Source: Gemmatimonadota bacterium
Lineage (GTDB): Bacteria > Gemmatimonadota > Gemmatimonadetes > Gemmatimonadales > GWC2-71-9
Direction of reading: 5' to 3'
DNA: 34,826 nucleotides
Assembly (NCBI GenBank): GCA_016209985.1
Contig: JACQVB010000188.1
Span: 1-34,826 of the forward strand
Under the pieces are notes generated by a model. The model worked only from the letters and a program-made list of their open reading frames with translations, was not told the DNA's origin and searched no databases. A program made the translations under genes and the position numbers. Positions 16,375 through 25,057 of this stretch are shown one piece after another; the stretch's first letter is position 1; every line of letters starts with the position of its first letter.

Positions 16375-17865
16375 GTGAAGTCGCCATTAACCGGAGTCTC
16401 GCGGATGCCGGCCGCTGGGGTCGCCCTCCTGCTGAGCCTCAGCATCGCCGCTCCAGGAGCGGCACAAAGCAACGAGGTCAAGACCCGCATCACCGCGGTC
16501 GAGGCGGGTCTGGTTCCGATCATTGGTGTCGCCGGGCGCTACGCGCCGATGTCGATTCAGGAGCGCATGGCGTATTACGGCGTTCCCGGAGTGAGCATCG
16601 CCGTCATCAACAACTACCATATCGAGTGGGCCAAGGGATACGGAGTGCAGGAGGCCGATCGGAAAACGCCGACTGATACCAACACGATGTTCCAGGCGGC
16701 CTCGGTCTCCAAACCGATCAGCTCTCTTGCGGCCCTCTCGTTGGTGCAGCGCGGTCGGTTCGATCTCGATCAGGACGCGAATCAGGTCCTTACTTCGTGG
16801 AAGATCCCCAGGAGCGATTCGATCGAGAACTTCCTGGTCACGCTGAGAGGGCTGCTGAGTCATACCTCGGGCCTTACGCCGACCGGCTACAACGGATACG
16901 AGCAGGGCACCAAGGTGCCTACCCTTATTCAGGTGTTGAACGGGGAACGTCCGGCCAATACCACCCCGATATCGGTCGACGAGCTGCACGGACAGGGATT
17001 TCACTATTCCGGGGGCGGCTACACCATCCTGCAACAGATGATCCTGGACGCGACCCGCACGAGATTTCCCGACTTCATGCAAGAGACCGTGCTGACCCCC
17101 TTGGAAATGACGCACAGCACCTACGAGCAGCCCCTACCCAAGCGGTTGCGCAAGCACGCAGCGAGCGGTCATCGAAGCAGCGGCCGGCCGTTGCGGGGAA
17201 AGTGGCACGTCTATCCCGAAATGGCCGCGGCCGGGTTGTGGACCACGCCAGGCGACCTGGCGCGGTTTGCTATAGAGATCCAGCTGGCGGCCGCCGGGCG
17301 CTCTAGCAAGGTGATACCGCAACCGCTCGCGATCGAGATGCTGACTCCCCAGCGCGGCGGCCCGGTGGGCCTGGGCCTGTTCCTCCGCGGCAGCGGTGGG
17401 GCGATCCGGTTTGGACATTCCGGCGCCAATGAGGGATTCCGATCCGAATTCGTGGCGTTCGTACACCGTGGGCAGGGTGCGATCGTGATGACCAATTCGG
17501 ATACCGGCGGCGGGTTGCTGAGCGAAATCATCAATTCAGTTGCCGCGGTTTACGGCTGGCCCGACTACGCCAGCGACCCCAAGCCGTTGGCGCAACTCGA
17601 TCCCAGGCTCTACGACCGCTACGTCGGAGAGTACGAAGTGGGACCGAATCAGGTCTTTTCCGTGACCCGTGAAGGGGATCGCCTGTTCATTCAAACCCCG
17701 GATCACGCGAAGGCACCCGTCTTTCTCGAGTCGGAAACGGATTTCTTCCTCACCATGGCCGACGAGCGTATCGGGTTCCTGGTCGACGGAGTGGGGGGAG
17801 TGACAGGCCTGGTGTTGAGACGTGGAGGCGCCGAGATGCGCGCGGTGAAGAAGCGCACCTCGTGA
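16375..17865 (+). CDS. Secreted serine hydrolase, beta-lactamase/class C-like (S12 family), with C-terminal beta domain
   Basis: 496 aa from GTG 16375 with GGAGGA four bases upstream. Residues 1-30 form a signal peptide (GVALLLSLSIAAPGAAQ). The nucleophile motif S110-V-S-K113 lies in QAASVSKPIS, and HSGANEG supplies the third motif. The second motif is YSGGGY (Y211), so the usual Y-x-N Asn is replaced by Gly, as in some esterases and peptidases of this superfamily. The last roughly 90 residues (YDRYVGEYEVGPNQVFSVTR onward) resemble the DUF3471-type beta domain. It may be a peptidase or esterase and need not confer drug resistance. It is set off from rsgA by 69 bases. Confidence 0.9.
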   Translation: MKSPLTGVSRMPAAGVALLLSLSIAAPGAAQSNEVKTRITAVEAGLVPIIGVAGRYAPMSIQERMAYYGVPGVSIAVINNYHIEWAKGYGVQEADRKTPTDTNTMFQAASVSKPISSLAALSLVQRGRFDLDQDANQVLTSWKIPRSDSIENFLVTLRGLLSHTSGLTPTGYNGYEQGTKVPTLIQVLNGERPANTTPISVDELHGQGFHYSGGGYTILQQMILDATRTRFPDFMQETVLTPLEMTHSTYEQPLPKRLRKHAASGHRSSGRPLRGKWHVYPEMAAAGLWTTPGDLARFAIEIQLAAAGRSSKVIPQPLAIEMLTPQRGGPVGLGLFLRGSGGAIRFGHSGANEGFRSEFVAFVHRGQGAIVMTNSDTGGGLLSEIINSVAAVYGWPDYASDPKPLAQLDPRLYDRYVGEYEVGPNQVFSVTREGDRLFIQTPDHAKAPVFLESETDFFLTMADERIGFLVDGVGGVTGLVLRRGGAEMRAVKKRTS

Positions 17866-17867
17866 GG

Positions 17868-18197
17868 TCAGGCGATGCGGGCGCCGTTTTCCACCGCCCG
17901 TTCCGGCTGAAGCAGGACGACGGCGCCTTCCGGCAGCATCGCGCCTAGGACCAGCACCTCGGATACGAAATCCGCCACCTGGCGTGGCGGGAAGTTGAGG
18001 ACCGCTACCACCTGTCTTCCCACAAGCTGGGCAGGCTGGTAGAGCTTGGACAACTGTGCGCTGGACTGCTTGACGCCTTCCGAACCGAAATCGATCTCCA
18101 GCTGAAAGGAAGGCTTCCTGGCGGTTGGGTGGACCCGGGCGGAACGCACGGTTCCGATCCGAATGTCGAATTCCTGAAACTGATCGAAGGTAGGCAT
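17868..18197 (-). CDS. csaA: tRNA-binding domain protein / export chaperone-like CsaA
   Basis: 109 aa, the full length of CsaA. The single OB-fold EMAP/Trbp111-like domain is visible: FDQFQEFDIRIGTV, then KQSSAQLSKLY and VGRQVVAVLNFPPRQVADFVSEVLVLGA. CsaA homodimers bind tRNA-like structures and have been described as secretion chaperones. A GGAGGGAG site lies about ten bases before the start. Its ATG and that of the divergent DUF1015 gene share the bases CATG, so each ribosome site lies in the other gene. Convergent with the serine hydrolase, two bases apart. Confidence 0.93.
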   Translation of the reverse strand: MPTFDQFQEFDIRIGTVRSARVHPTARKPSFQLEIDFGSEGVKQSSAQLSKLYQPAQLVGRQVVAVLNFPPRQVADFVSEVLVLGAMLPEGAVVLLQPERAVENGARIA

Positions 18198-19428
18198 GAC
18201 CCGGAATCTCCCTCCGCTGGTTACGCCGCTGTCGGCCGAACGCTACGCCGCGCTGGACCAGTTGAGCGAACTGATTGCGCCGCCCTACGACGTGATCTCG
18301 CCCTCTGAACGAGCGGAGCTGGGCGCCCGCAGTCCCAACAACATCGTGCATGTGATGTTGCCGGGACAGGACGGCGACCGGTATGCCGTCGCAGCGAAGC
18401 GGCTCAATCAATGGCGCCGCGCGCGCGTGCTGGTACGCGAGCCGGAGCCCTCACTATATGTCTTGCGGCAGGAGTTCTCTACGCCCGACGGCTTGCACCA
18501 TTTGCGGACCGGCGTATTCGTGGGCCTCGCTGCTGAAGGGTACGAGACTGGTCGGGTCCGACCGCACGAGCGGACCCACGCTGGTCCCAAAGCCGATCGA
18601 TTGGCGCTGCTCGAAGCCACTGAGACCATGTTCGAGTCGATTTTCGTTCTCGCGCCCGACCGTTCAGGAGCGCTGCAAACGTGGTTGGCACGGGTGGTCG
18701 CCGGCACGCCGATCGCCCGCGCCGAACTCGCCGGCGCCAGCCTCGCCATGTGGCGTGTCTCCGGCGCCCAGGCGGACGCTATCGCAGCCGTGGCCGGAAG
18801 CAGCCGTCTCTACATCGCGGATGGACACCACCGCTTCGAAACCGCGGTGGCCTACCGCGCCCGGCATGCCAAAGCTGATCGTACGATTGCGCTGGTGGTT
18901 CCTCTGGGAGATCCGGGTCTGGTGGTGCTCCCAACGTATCGTCTCATCCGTGATGGACGAGTCGGAGAGGATCAATTGATCGCCAGTCTCGCTTCCCATT
19001 TCGAGATCGAGGGTCTGGAGTCAGAGCTCAATGCGGTGTCGCTCCTGGCAGAACATGGCCGCGAAACGACCGCCGCGCTGGTGATCCTGCCGGCTGGAAG
19101 AGTGATGGGGCTCCGGTTGCGCCGTGAGGCGGATCTTTCATCACTGGGGCGGGGGTCCGCCGCATCGCTCGATGTCGCCCGCGTGGATGCCCTGATCGTC
19201 GCACCTCTGGTCAGGCTGGCTGGGCCGGGCGCGTCAGTAGACTACACGCCCGATCCGGGCGCTGTCTTTGACGAGGTGTCCAACGGAAACGCGGCGGCAG
19301 GGGTCCTTCTCAACCCCACCAAGGTTTCAGATGTGCTCAAGGTGGCCGACGCCGGCGAGGTAATGCCGCCAAAATCCACCTACTTCATACCGAAGGTTCC
19401 CTCGGGTCTGGTCCTGCTGCCGCACTGA
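18196..19428 (+). CDS. DUF1015 family protein (SpoU-region-like conserved protein)
   Basis: 410 aa with the DUF1015 signatures: IAPPYDVISPSERAEL (about residues 27-42), NNIVHVMLPG, VRPHERTHAGPKADRLALLE, LYIADGHHRFETA and a C-terminal AGVLLNPTKVSDVLKVADAGEVMPPKSTYFIPKVPSGLVL. The ADGHHR and MPPKST motifs are almost invariant in the family and suggest an enzymatic site, but the function is not established. The start codon overlaps that of csaA on the other strand. An AAGG ribosome-site-like tract precedes it inside csaA. The stop abuts the PfpI gene stop with no gap. Confidence 0.92.
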   Translation: MTRNLPPLVTPLSAERYAALDQLSELIAPPYDVISPSERAELGARSPNNIVHVMLPGQDGDRYAVAAKRLNQWRRARVLVREPEPSLYVLRQEFSTPDGLHHLRTGVFVGLAAEGYETGRVRPHERTHAGPKADRLALLEATETMFESIFVLAPDRSGALQTWLARVVAGTPIARAELAGASLAMWRVSGAQADAIAAVAGSSRLYIADGHHRFETAVAYRARHAKADRTIALVVPLGDPGLVVLPTYRLIRDGRVGEDQLIASLASHFEIEGLESELNAVSLLAEHGRETTAALVILPAGRVMGLRLRREADLSSLGRGSAASLDVARVDALIVAPLVRLAGPGASVDYTPDPGAVFDEVSNGNAAAGVLLNPTKVSDVLKVADAGEVMPPKSTYFIPKVPSGLVLLPH

Positions 19429-19965
19429 CTAGTCTGGCGCCCCGCCCAGCGCTGCGATCAAGGCTCGCATGAAGACAGGAAGGTCAGCCGGAGTACGGGA
19501 GCTGATCAGGTTGCCGTCTACGACGACCGGCGCATCGCTCCACAAGCAGCCGGCGTTCTCCATATCGTCGCGAATGGCCCCTACACTGGTGGCCCGTCGT
19601 CCTTTGAGGATTTTGGCGGAAATCGGCACCCAGCCGGCGTGACAAATGAACCCGACCGGCTTCCCGGCGGTGAAAATTTCCCTGGTGAGCTGGAGCAGTC
19701 TGGGGTTGCGGCGCATCCGGTCCGGCGCAAAGCCACCGGGAATGACCAGCCCATCAAAATCCGCAGCGCGCAGCGAGTCGACGGCCGTGTCGACGGTTAC
19801 CGGATATCCGTGCTTTCCTCGATACTCGGCATCGCCCAATCCCGCGACGATCGTCTTCGCCCCTTCCTCTTCCAGCCGGATCTTCGGATACCAGAGCTCC
19901 AGATCTTCGTAGAGGGGACCGGCGAAGAGCAACACGGTCTTCCCGGCGAGAAGGCGGCGAGTCAT
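19429..19965 (-). CDS. PfpI/DJ-1 family protein (type 1 glutamine amidotransferase-like, protein deglycase/protease family)
   Basis: 178 aa from ATG 19965, which overlaps the HNH gene stop as ATGA; the ORF-track start at 20097 reads back into that gene. The fold elements are DFDGLVIPGGFAPDRMRRNP and the nucleophile elbow VGFICHAGWVPISAKIL with its Cys, plus the usual Glu near the N-terminus (LYEDLELWYP). The family includes DJ-1 superfamily members described as proteases, deglycases or glyoxalases; the activity is unsettled. Probably a cytosolic stress protein. Confidence 0.9.
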   Translation of the reverse strand: MTRRLLAGKTVLLFAGPLYEDLELWYPKIRLEEEGAKTIVAGLGDAEYRGKHGYPVTVDTAVDSLRAADFDGLVIPGGFAPDRMRRNPRLLQLTREIFTAGKPVGFICHAGWVPISAKILKGRRATSVGAIRDDMENAGCLWSDAPVVVDGNLISSRTPADLPVFMRALIAALGGAPD

Positions 19966-20312
19966 TCGCCCGCCTCGATCACGGCCTGCCGGTGGCGCGG
20001 CCAGATGTGAAGCGCGCATCGCAAGAAATGTTCTCGCTCCACCGGCCGGCTCTCGAGGTAACGCCATGCCGGCGCGCTGCCCTTCCGGACATTGCACGGG
20101 CTGCAGGCCGTCACGAGATTACCGACCGACATATCACCGTGTTTGGCGCGTGGCTGGACGTGGTCCACCGTGAGTTCCCGGTCGGAAAACTGTTCGCCGC
20201 AATACACGCACCGGTACCCATCACGGCGGAAAAGGGCTGACCGCCGGCTTTCGATGGCAGGCGAAGCGGGCCTTCCCGGAGACCGAATGAGTCCACGATC
20301 CAGAGATCGCAT
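19962..20312 (-). CDS. HNH endonuclease family protein
   Basis: 116 aa. The HNH core is clear: YRCVYCGEQFSDRELTVDHV, then NLVTACSPCNVRKGS, giving two CxxC zinc knuckles around the DHV catalytic His and the Asn. It is preceded by an N-terminal segment SRRSALFRRDG typical of small stand-alone HNH proteins. A GAGG site lies about ten bases before ATG 20312. Its 5' end overlaps the divergent 81-aa gene by 26 bases, and its stop overlaps the PfpI start. The role is unknown; such small HNH proteins are widespread and need not be mobile. Confidence 0.88.
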   Translation of the reverse strand: MRSLDRGLIRSPGRPASPAIESRRSALFRRDGYRCVYCGEQFSDRELTVDHVQPRAKHGDMSVGNLVTACSPCNVRKGSAPAWRYLESRPVEREHFLRCALHIWPRHRQAVIEAGE

Positions 20313-20532
20313 ACTGGCAAACCTCGAAGCTATTTACCGCGATGCCTACGAACGGGCCGGCGCCGCCGGTGACAAGACCCGCATGCTCGATCTGGACGCG
20401 GCATACCAGCGAGAGCAACTGCTCCTTGAGGTGCTTATCGACATCCGGGACGCGCTGACCGCAGGATCGTCCGGCACGGGCTCTGCGCTGGAAAAGCTGG
20501 CAGCGTTGCGTCGGCTCTCCAAGAGCCCCTGA
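20287..20532 (+). CDS. Small helical protein of unknown function upstream of the fused E1 dehydrogenase
   Basis: 81 aa from ATG 20287 with GGAG five bases upstream; the ORF-track start at 20092 lies antisense to the HNH coding core and is rejected. The protein is largely helical and charged (RDRILANLEAIYRDAYERAG, YQREQLLLEVLIDIRDALTA), with no signal or membrane segment. Not recognised. It lies 48 bases before the E1 gene in the same direction, but a separate -10 box precedes that gene, so co-regulation is uncertain. Confidence 0.6.
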   Translation: MSPRSRDRILANLEAIYRDAYERAGAAGDKTRMLDLDAAYQREQLLLEVLIDIRDALTAGSSGTGSALEKLAALRRLSKSP

Positions 20533-20567
20533 ATCGACCCACCGTTCCGACTGAAATATAACCGCAC

Positions 20568-20573
20568 TATCTT
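20568..20573 (+). promoter_or_regulatory. -10 box for a probably leaderless E1 dehydrogenase transcript
   Basis: TATCTT ends seven bases before ATG 20581, with no Shine-Dalgarno between. An alternative box TATAAC (20557-20562) lies a little upstream and would give a short leader. Confidence 0.45.
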
Positions 20574-20580
20574 TTGCTAC

Positions 20581-22713
20581 ATGCCGACTGAAGCCCGTAC
20601 CCGTGGTCGCCGCTCTCCGGCGGCACGGCTCGAAAAACCCGACCTTCTCGATTTTTACCGCCTCATGCTGCTCTCCCGTCGTTTGGACGACCGGGAGATC
20701 CAGCTCAAGCGGCAGAACAAGATCTTTTTCCAGATTTCCGGAGCCGGGCACGAAGCCATCACGGTGGCGGCCGGCAAGGTCCTGCGCCCGGCGTACGATT
20801 GGTTCTTTCCTTACTATCGCGATCGGGGTCTGTGCCTCGCTCTGGGCATGACCCCGACCGAAATGCTGCTGTCGGCGGTCGCGGCCGCCGACGACCCCAA
20901 CTCGGGCGGCAGGCAGATGCCGTCCCATTGGGGGCACAAGGCGCTCAATATCGTCAGCCAATCCAGTCCGACCGGGACCCAATTCCTCACCGCGGTTGGT
21001 TGCGCGGAAGCGTTGTTGCGCTATGACCGGATCGCCGCGATTCCCGATCGGGACAACGCCATCCACGAGGACGAGATCACCTACGTGTCCGCCGGCGACG
21101 GTACGACGAGCGAGGGCGAGTTCTGGGAAGCGATGAACACCGCTTCGAACCTGAGACTTCCCGTTCTTTTCCTGATCGAAGACAACGGTTACGCCATCTC
21201 CGTGCCGGTCGAGGTACAAACGGCGGGCGGCTCGGTCTCGAAGCTGGTCGCGAATTTTCCTGACCTGTACCTCGAGCAGGTGGACGGCTGCGACCCGATC
21301 GCGTCGTACGACGCGATGACGCGCGCGGCCGCCTACTGCCGTGCCCGGAAAGGCCCGGCATTGGTGCACGCCCGGGTCATCCGACCGTACTCGCACTCGC
21401 TTTCCGACGATGAAGTCATGTACAAGCCGCCGGAGGAGCGGGAGACGGAGGCCCGGCGGGATCCGGTAACCACGTTCCCTGCCTATCTCCTCGCCGAAGG
21501 CCAGGCTACGGAGGCAGAGCTCGAGCAGATACGCTCGCAAGTTGAAGAAGAGGTCGAGATGGCGTCCGGGATTGCTCTGGCGTCCCCACAGCCCGCCCCG
21601 GAGACGGTCTATCTCCACGTCTACTCCCCGGACGTCGATCCTGCCAGCGAGCAGTTCGACACCGAGGACGATCCGCAGTTCAGCGGCGAACCGACCACCA
21701 TGGTGGACCTGCTGAACCGCTGTCTCAAGGACGAGATGGCGCGCGATCCTCGAATCGTCGTTTTCGGTCAAGACGTAGCCGATGTCTCCCGTGCCGCGCA
21801 CCTCGGCAAGGTGAAGGGCAAAGGTGGTGTCTTCAAAGTCACCTGGGGTCTGCAAAAGGAGTTTGGGAGCGACCGGGTCTACAACTCTCCGCTGGCAGAA
21901 GCCAACATCGTGGGACGTGCCGTGGGTCTCGCCGTCCGGGGAATCAAACCGGTCGTCGAGATTCAATTTTTCGATTACATCTGGCCGGCCTACATGCAGA
22001 TCCGTAACGAATTGTCGTTGATGCGGTGGCGCAGCAACGGGGCGTTCAGCGCCCCTGCAGTCGTTCGGGTAACCTACGGCGGGTATCTCAAAGGCGGCGC
22101 CGTCTATCACTCGCAGACTGGCGCGGCGGTTTACACCGGCATCCCTGGGCTTCGCGTGGTCTGCCCCGCCACCGCTCTCGACGCGAACGGCTTGCTGCGA
22201 ACGGCGATTCGCTGCGAAGATCCGGTAATCTTCCTGGAGCACAAGCACCTCTACCGGCAGACGTACAACAAGGCGCCCTACCCGGGGCCCAACTTCATGA
22301 TTCCCTTCGGAAAGGCCCGGGTAGCTCGGGAGGGTTCGGACCTCACCGTGGTGAGCTACGGGGCCGTCGTTCAGCGCTCGATCCAGGCAGCCAAGGAAGT
22401 CGAAGAAACTGATGGCATCCGGGTCGAGGTAGTCGATCTGCGGTCATTGAATCCGGTCGACTGGACGACCATCGCGCAATCGGTGAGGAAAACCAGCAAG
22501 GTGCTGGTGGCCTACGAAGACTCCCTATCGTGGGGATATGGGGCGGAGATCGCTGCCCGAATCGCGGATGACTGTTTCCCCTGGCTGGATGCGCCGGTCA
22601 AACGGATAGCTGCTGCGGACACCTTCGTGGCGTATTCACCGCAACTGGAAGACGAGATCTTGCCACAGGCCCCCGACATCGCGGCGGCCATGCGCGAGTT
22701 ACACCTCTTCTAA
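20581..22713 (+). CDS. 2-oxoacid dehydrogenase E1 component, fused alpha and beta subunits
   Basis: 710 aa, the sum of separate E1 alpha and beta chains. The alpha half (about residues 1-340) has the thiamine diphosphate motif [17 protein letters not shown] ending in [10 protein letters not shown], plus [12 protein letters not shown] and [15 protein letters not shown]. The beta half (about 375-710) begins [14 protein letters not shown] and contains [25 protein letters not shown] and [18 protein letters not shown]. It decarboxylates a 2-oxoacid, branched-chain or pyruvate-like, and passes the acyl group to an E2 lipoyl protein. Neither E2 nor E3 is in the window. Convergent with the kinase gene, six bases apart. 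Confidence 0.94.
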   Translation: MPTEARTRGRRSPAARLEKPDLLDFYRLMLLSRRLDDREIQLKRQNKIFFQISGAGHEAITVAAGKVLRPAYDWFFPYYRDRGLCLALGMTPTEMLLSAVAAADDPNSGGRQMPSHWGHKALNIVSQSSPTGTQFLTAVGCAEALLRYDRIAAIPDRDNAIHEDEITYVSAGDGTTSEGEFWEAMNTASNLRLPVLFLIEDNGYAISVPVEVQTAGGSVSKLVANFPDLYLEQVDGCDPIASYDAMTRAAAYCRARKGPALVHARVIRPYSHSLSDDEVMYKPPEERETEARRDPVTTFPAYLLAEGQATEAELEQIRSQVEEEVEMASGIALASPQPAPETVYLHVYSPDVDPASEQFDTEDDPQFSGEPTTMVDLLNRCLKDEMARDPRIVVFGQDVADVSRAAHLGKVKGKGGVFKVTWGLQKEFGSDRVYNSPLAEANIVGRAVGLAVRGIKPVVEIQFFDYIWPAYMQIRNELSLMRWRSNGAFSAPAVVRVTYGGYLKGGAVYHSQTGAAVYTGIPGLRVVCPATALDANGLLRTAIRCEDPVIFLEHKHLYRQTYNKAPYPGPNFMIPFGKARVAREGSDLTVVSYGAVVQRSIQAAKEVEETDGIRVEVVDLRSLNPVDWTTIAQSVRKTSKVLVAYEDSLSWGYGAEIAARIADDCFPWLDAPVKRIAAADTFVAYSPQLEDEILPQAPDIAAAMRELHLF

Positions 22714-22719
22714 CACAGC

Positions 22720-24579
22720 TCAGGTACCGGTGGTTTTCCCCAGCGCCTCCCGGATCTCTCCGGCGGCGCTGATGGCCGCCTCCACATCCACGGATAGAGC
22801 TCGCGCTTGCTGCGTCGCGCTGGTGAGGTCGTCCAATACCGCCGCCACTCCCGCCGAGCGCAGGCGAAGAAGATCAAACCGGACGTTCTGGACCGCGAGC
22901 AGACAGGATTCGAACTGCCCTTCGACCTGACCCCGGCGATCGATGAGTTGGGAGAGAGTCTGCCGCTGGCGCTGCAGGAGATCGAGCCGGCGGTCCTGCT
23001 CGGCCGAAGCAGCTTCGCTCTTCAACGCCGCAATCCGCTGGTCCAACCGTTCGAGCGATGCGGTCTCGACCTCGCCCTCCATAGCCTGCAGGGTGCGGGC
23101 CAGCTCCACGGCGCGACTCATGAGCGCGTCGACCGTAGGGACGATTTCCGGCAGAAGCTTCCGTTCTGATTTGGGAAGACGTTCCACGATCCGGACTACC
23201 GCCTCCCGGTCGTGCTTCATCTGGGAGATCTGCGGGGCCAGTTTCCCGAAATCGTCCGGACCGGCGCCGAGCGCGGCAGGAAGCGGCCGCCCGACCGCGG
23301 GAAGCTGTTGGGTTTCAATGGAGTCTTTGGCCGGCGGCCGGTAGATGACGTCGCGCCATGAATACCCCGCCTGCCACAACTTCGCGAACTGGGACGCGAG
23401 CCCGAAGCCCCAGCCTATCGCAGGGAACAGGAACCACGGCTCGGTGATCCCGGTCGCCACGTTCATGAGCAACAGACAGCCGTTGATCGAGACGTAGGTG
23501 GCGAAATGGCCCCGGAATCTCCTGACGATCTCCGCCTCGCGATGTTCGGAGGACTCGGCCGGTACCCGGTCGCGTCCGCGCTCCCTCGTTCGGGCTCTGG
23601 GGGAGGCCGGGGGCCGCGCCTCTGTTCCGCCGCGAGCGGGTCGCAGCTCGGGACTCGAACCCCGCCGTCGGGGCGCGATGCTGCCGCGGCGATAGGGAAC
23701 CGATTTTCGAGTCTCCAGAGCGCGCCGAAGTGCGTCGGCCGTCGGCCAGCGGTCTTCGGGGTCTTTCTCGAGACAGCGCTGAATGGTCGCAGCCAGGTCT
23801 TCGGGCGCGTCGGGGCGACGCTGTAGAATGTCCGGAGTGGGTTCTGCGATGTGCTTCATGAGTATGCCGGGCACGGTTGGAGCATGGAACGGCAGCTCGC
23901 CGATGAGCATTTCGTACGCGACAATGCCGAGCGAGTACAGATCGCTTCGCGCGTCGATCTCCCGTTCGCCAGCGGCTTGTTCCGGACTCATGTACGACGG
24001 CGTCCCGATGGCCACCCCGGTCCCGGTGAGGGTGCCGGCGTCGGAAAGGGCCTTGGCAATCCCGAAGTCGGTTACCATCACCCGGCCACGGGTCCCCTCC
24101 AGCAGGATGTTGTCGGGCTTTACATCGCGATGGATGATCCCCATCGCGTGCGCGAGACCCAGCGCATCGGCCGTTTCTTTCATGATCCGCCGTACCTCTT
24201 CGGCGGGCAGACGGCCCCGGCGCCGCAGGCGAGCCGCGACGGATTCACCATCCACGTACCCCATGACGAAGTAGACCAGTCCGCCTTCGTCGCCAACGGT
24301 GTGAATGGGAACGATGTGGGGATGCGACAGCCGTGCTGCGGTCTGCGCCTCTCTCAAAAAACGGGTACGAATTTCGTCGCGGAAGGCGAGATCGGGCGGC
24401 AGCAGCTTGATGGCGACGCGGCGATTCAACTTGAGGTCGCGGGCGCTGTAGACCACACCCATGCCGCCCCGGCCGATCTCGCTCTCGATCGTATAGGAGC
24501 TCTGGAGCACATCCGCCAGGCGGCTCGCGAGGGAGCGGGAGTTGGCCTCGTCCATTGGCACCAAGTGACGACTGGGCAT
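22720..24579 (-). CDS. PknB-type serine/threonine protein kinase with 2TM domain and C-terminal coiled coil
   Basis: 619 aa. The kinase domain (about residues 30-285) is complete: glycine loop IGRGGMGVVYSA, K58 in VAIKLL, catalytic D152 in HRDVKPDN, D171 in DFGIAKA, GTPSYMSPEQA and RSDLYSLGI. A basic, proline-rich linker (290-345) leads to HREAEIVRRFRGHFATYVSI, the start of a 2TM domain with two membrane helices (about 358-378 and 382-400). Residues about 430-619 are helical and coiled-coil-like. The kinase would face the cytosol. The usual PASTA or beta-propeller sensor is absent. Met 9 is an alternative start. The divergent neighbour is a small unknown gene. Confidence 0.93.
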   Translation of the reverse strand: MPSRHLVPMDEANSRSLASRLADVLQSSYTIESEIGRGGMGVVYSARDLKLNRRVAIKLLPPDLAFRDEIRTRFLREAQTAARLSHPHIVPIHTVGDEGGLVYFVMGYVDGESVAARLRRRGRLPAEEVRRIMKETADALGLAHAMGIIHRDVKPDNILLEGTRGRVMVTDFGIAKALSDAGTLTGTGVAIGTPSYMSPEQAAGEREIDARSDLYSLGIVAYEMLIGELPFHAPTVPGILMKHIAEPTPDILQRRPDAPEDLAATIQRCLEKDPEDRWPTADALRRALETRKSVPYRRGSIAPRRRGSSPELRPARGGTEARPPASPRARTRERGRDRVPAESSEHREAEIVRRFRGHFATYVSINGCLLLMNVATGITEPWFLFPAIGWGFGLASQFAKLWQAGYSWRDVIYRPPAKDSIETQQLPAVGRPLPAALGAGPDDFGKLAPQISQMKHDREAVVRIVERLPKSERKLLPEIVPTVDALMSRAVELARTLQAMEGEVETASLERLDQRIAALKSEAASAEQDRRLDLLQRQRQTLSQLIDRRGQVEGQFESCLLAVQNVRFDLLRLRSAGVAAVLDDLTSATQQARALSVDVEAAISAAGEIREALGKTTGT

Positions 24580-24637
24580 AGATTAGTCTCGGTCTAACCC
24601 CATGGCAACCGGCTCGGTACACCGCGGAGAGCACTCA

Positions 24638-24889
24638 ATGCGCTGGCTCACCGACGAGACGGGCAAACGATGGACGGTCGAGCGCGTCGGGCGCACCTCC
24701 GGGATCGTTCCGCCAAAGCCACGCGCCGAGGTCTTGCCGGAACCCGCCGACATCATCCGCTTCCATTGTGAGTCCGACAGGGCTGAACCCGCCCGCGAGA
24801 CTGCGACCCGCGCAGGACTGCTCGAGCAGCTGACCGATTCCGAACTGCGCGCGCTCCTCAATGTCGCCCCGAGAGCTCCCACAGAATAA
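24638..24889 (+). CDS. Small protein of unknown function divergent from the kinase
   Basis: 83 aa from ATG 24638, preceded by GGAGAG six bases upstream. The ORF-track start at 24602 adds 12 residues and lacks a ribosome site. The N-terminal half, MRWLTDETGKRWTVERVGRT followed by SGIVPPKPRAEVLPEPADIIRFHC, looks like a small beta domain. The C-terminal half, LLEQLTDSELRALLNVA, is a single helix. No signal peptide or membrane segment. I do not recognise a named family. It might work with the adjacent kinase; that is inference from position only. Confidence 0.6.
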   Translation: MRWLTDETGKRWTVERVGRTSGIVPPKPRAEVLPEPADIIRFHCESDRAEPARETATRAGLLEQLTDSELRALLNVAPRAPTE

Positions 24890-24903
24890 GCATTCGTCGC
24901 CCA

Positions 24904-24916
24904 TGCCAACTTGGCA
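24904..24916. promoter_or_regulatory. 13-bp palindrome upstream of lon
   Basis: TGCCAACTTGGCA is a perfect inverted repeat with six-base arms and a one-base centre, in the 168-base gap before lon. The loop is too short for a hairpin, so a dimeric regulator site is more likely. No CIRCE element or sigma-32 promoter is recognisable in this gap; the rest shows no clear structure. Confidence 0.3.
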
Positions 24917-25057
24917 GCGGGAGTAGGAAACACACGCTAGGACGGCGGGACCACGCGGTTGGTTTCACGTATTGGTATGCCGTAGCGACACGCCGGCTGG
25001 CATGATAGGTGCGCTGGGAGGCCCGAAACGTCTCTTGGACTTTGATTGGTGGAAACC

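Noticed and set aside
20221-22248. 675-aa minus-strand ORF antisense to the E1 dehydrogenase
   Set aside because: It lies opposite a gene with full E1 motifs; its composition is typical of a high-GC shadow frame, and it shows no family motif.
23640-23660. tRNA T-loop-like sequence GGGACTCGAACCCC
   Set aside because: It lies inside the kinase linker coding region; no acceptor or anticodon stem could be found around it.
24962-24971. Half-parS-like GTTTCACGTA upstream of lon
   Set aside because: Only the left half of parS matches; the right half is wrong, so ParB loading is unlikely.
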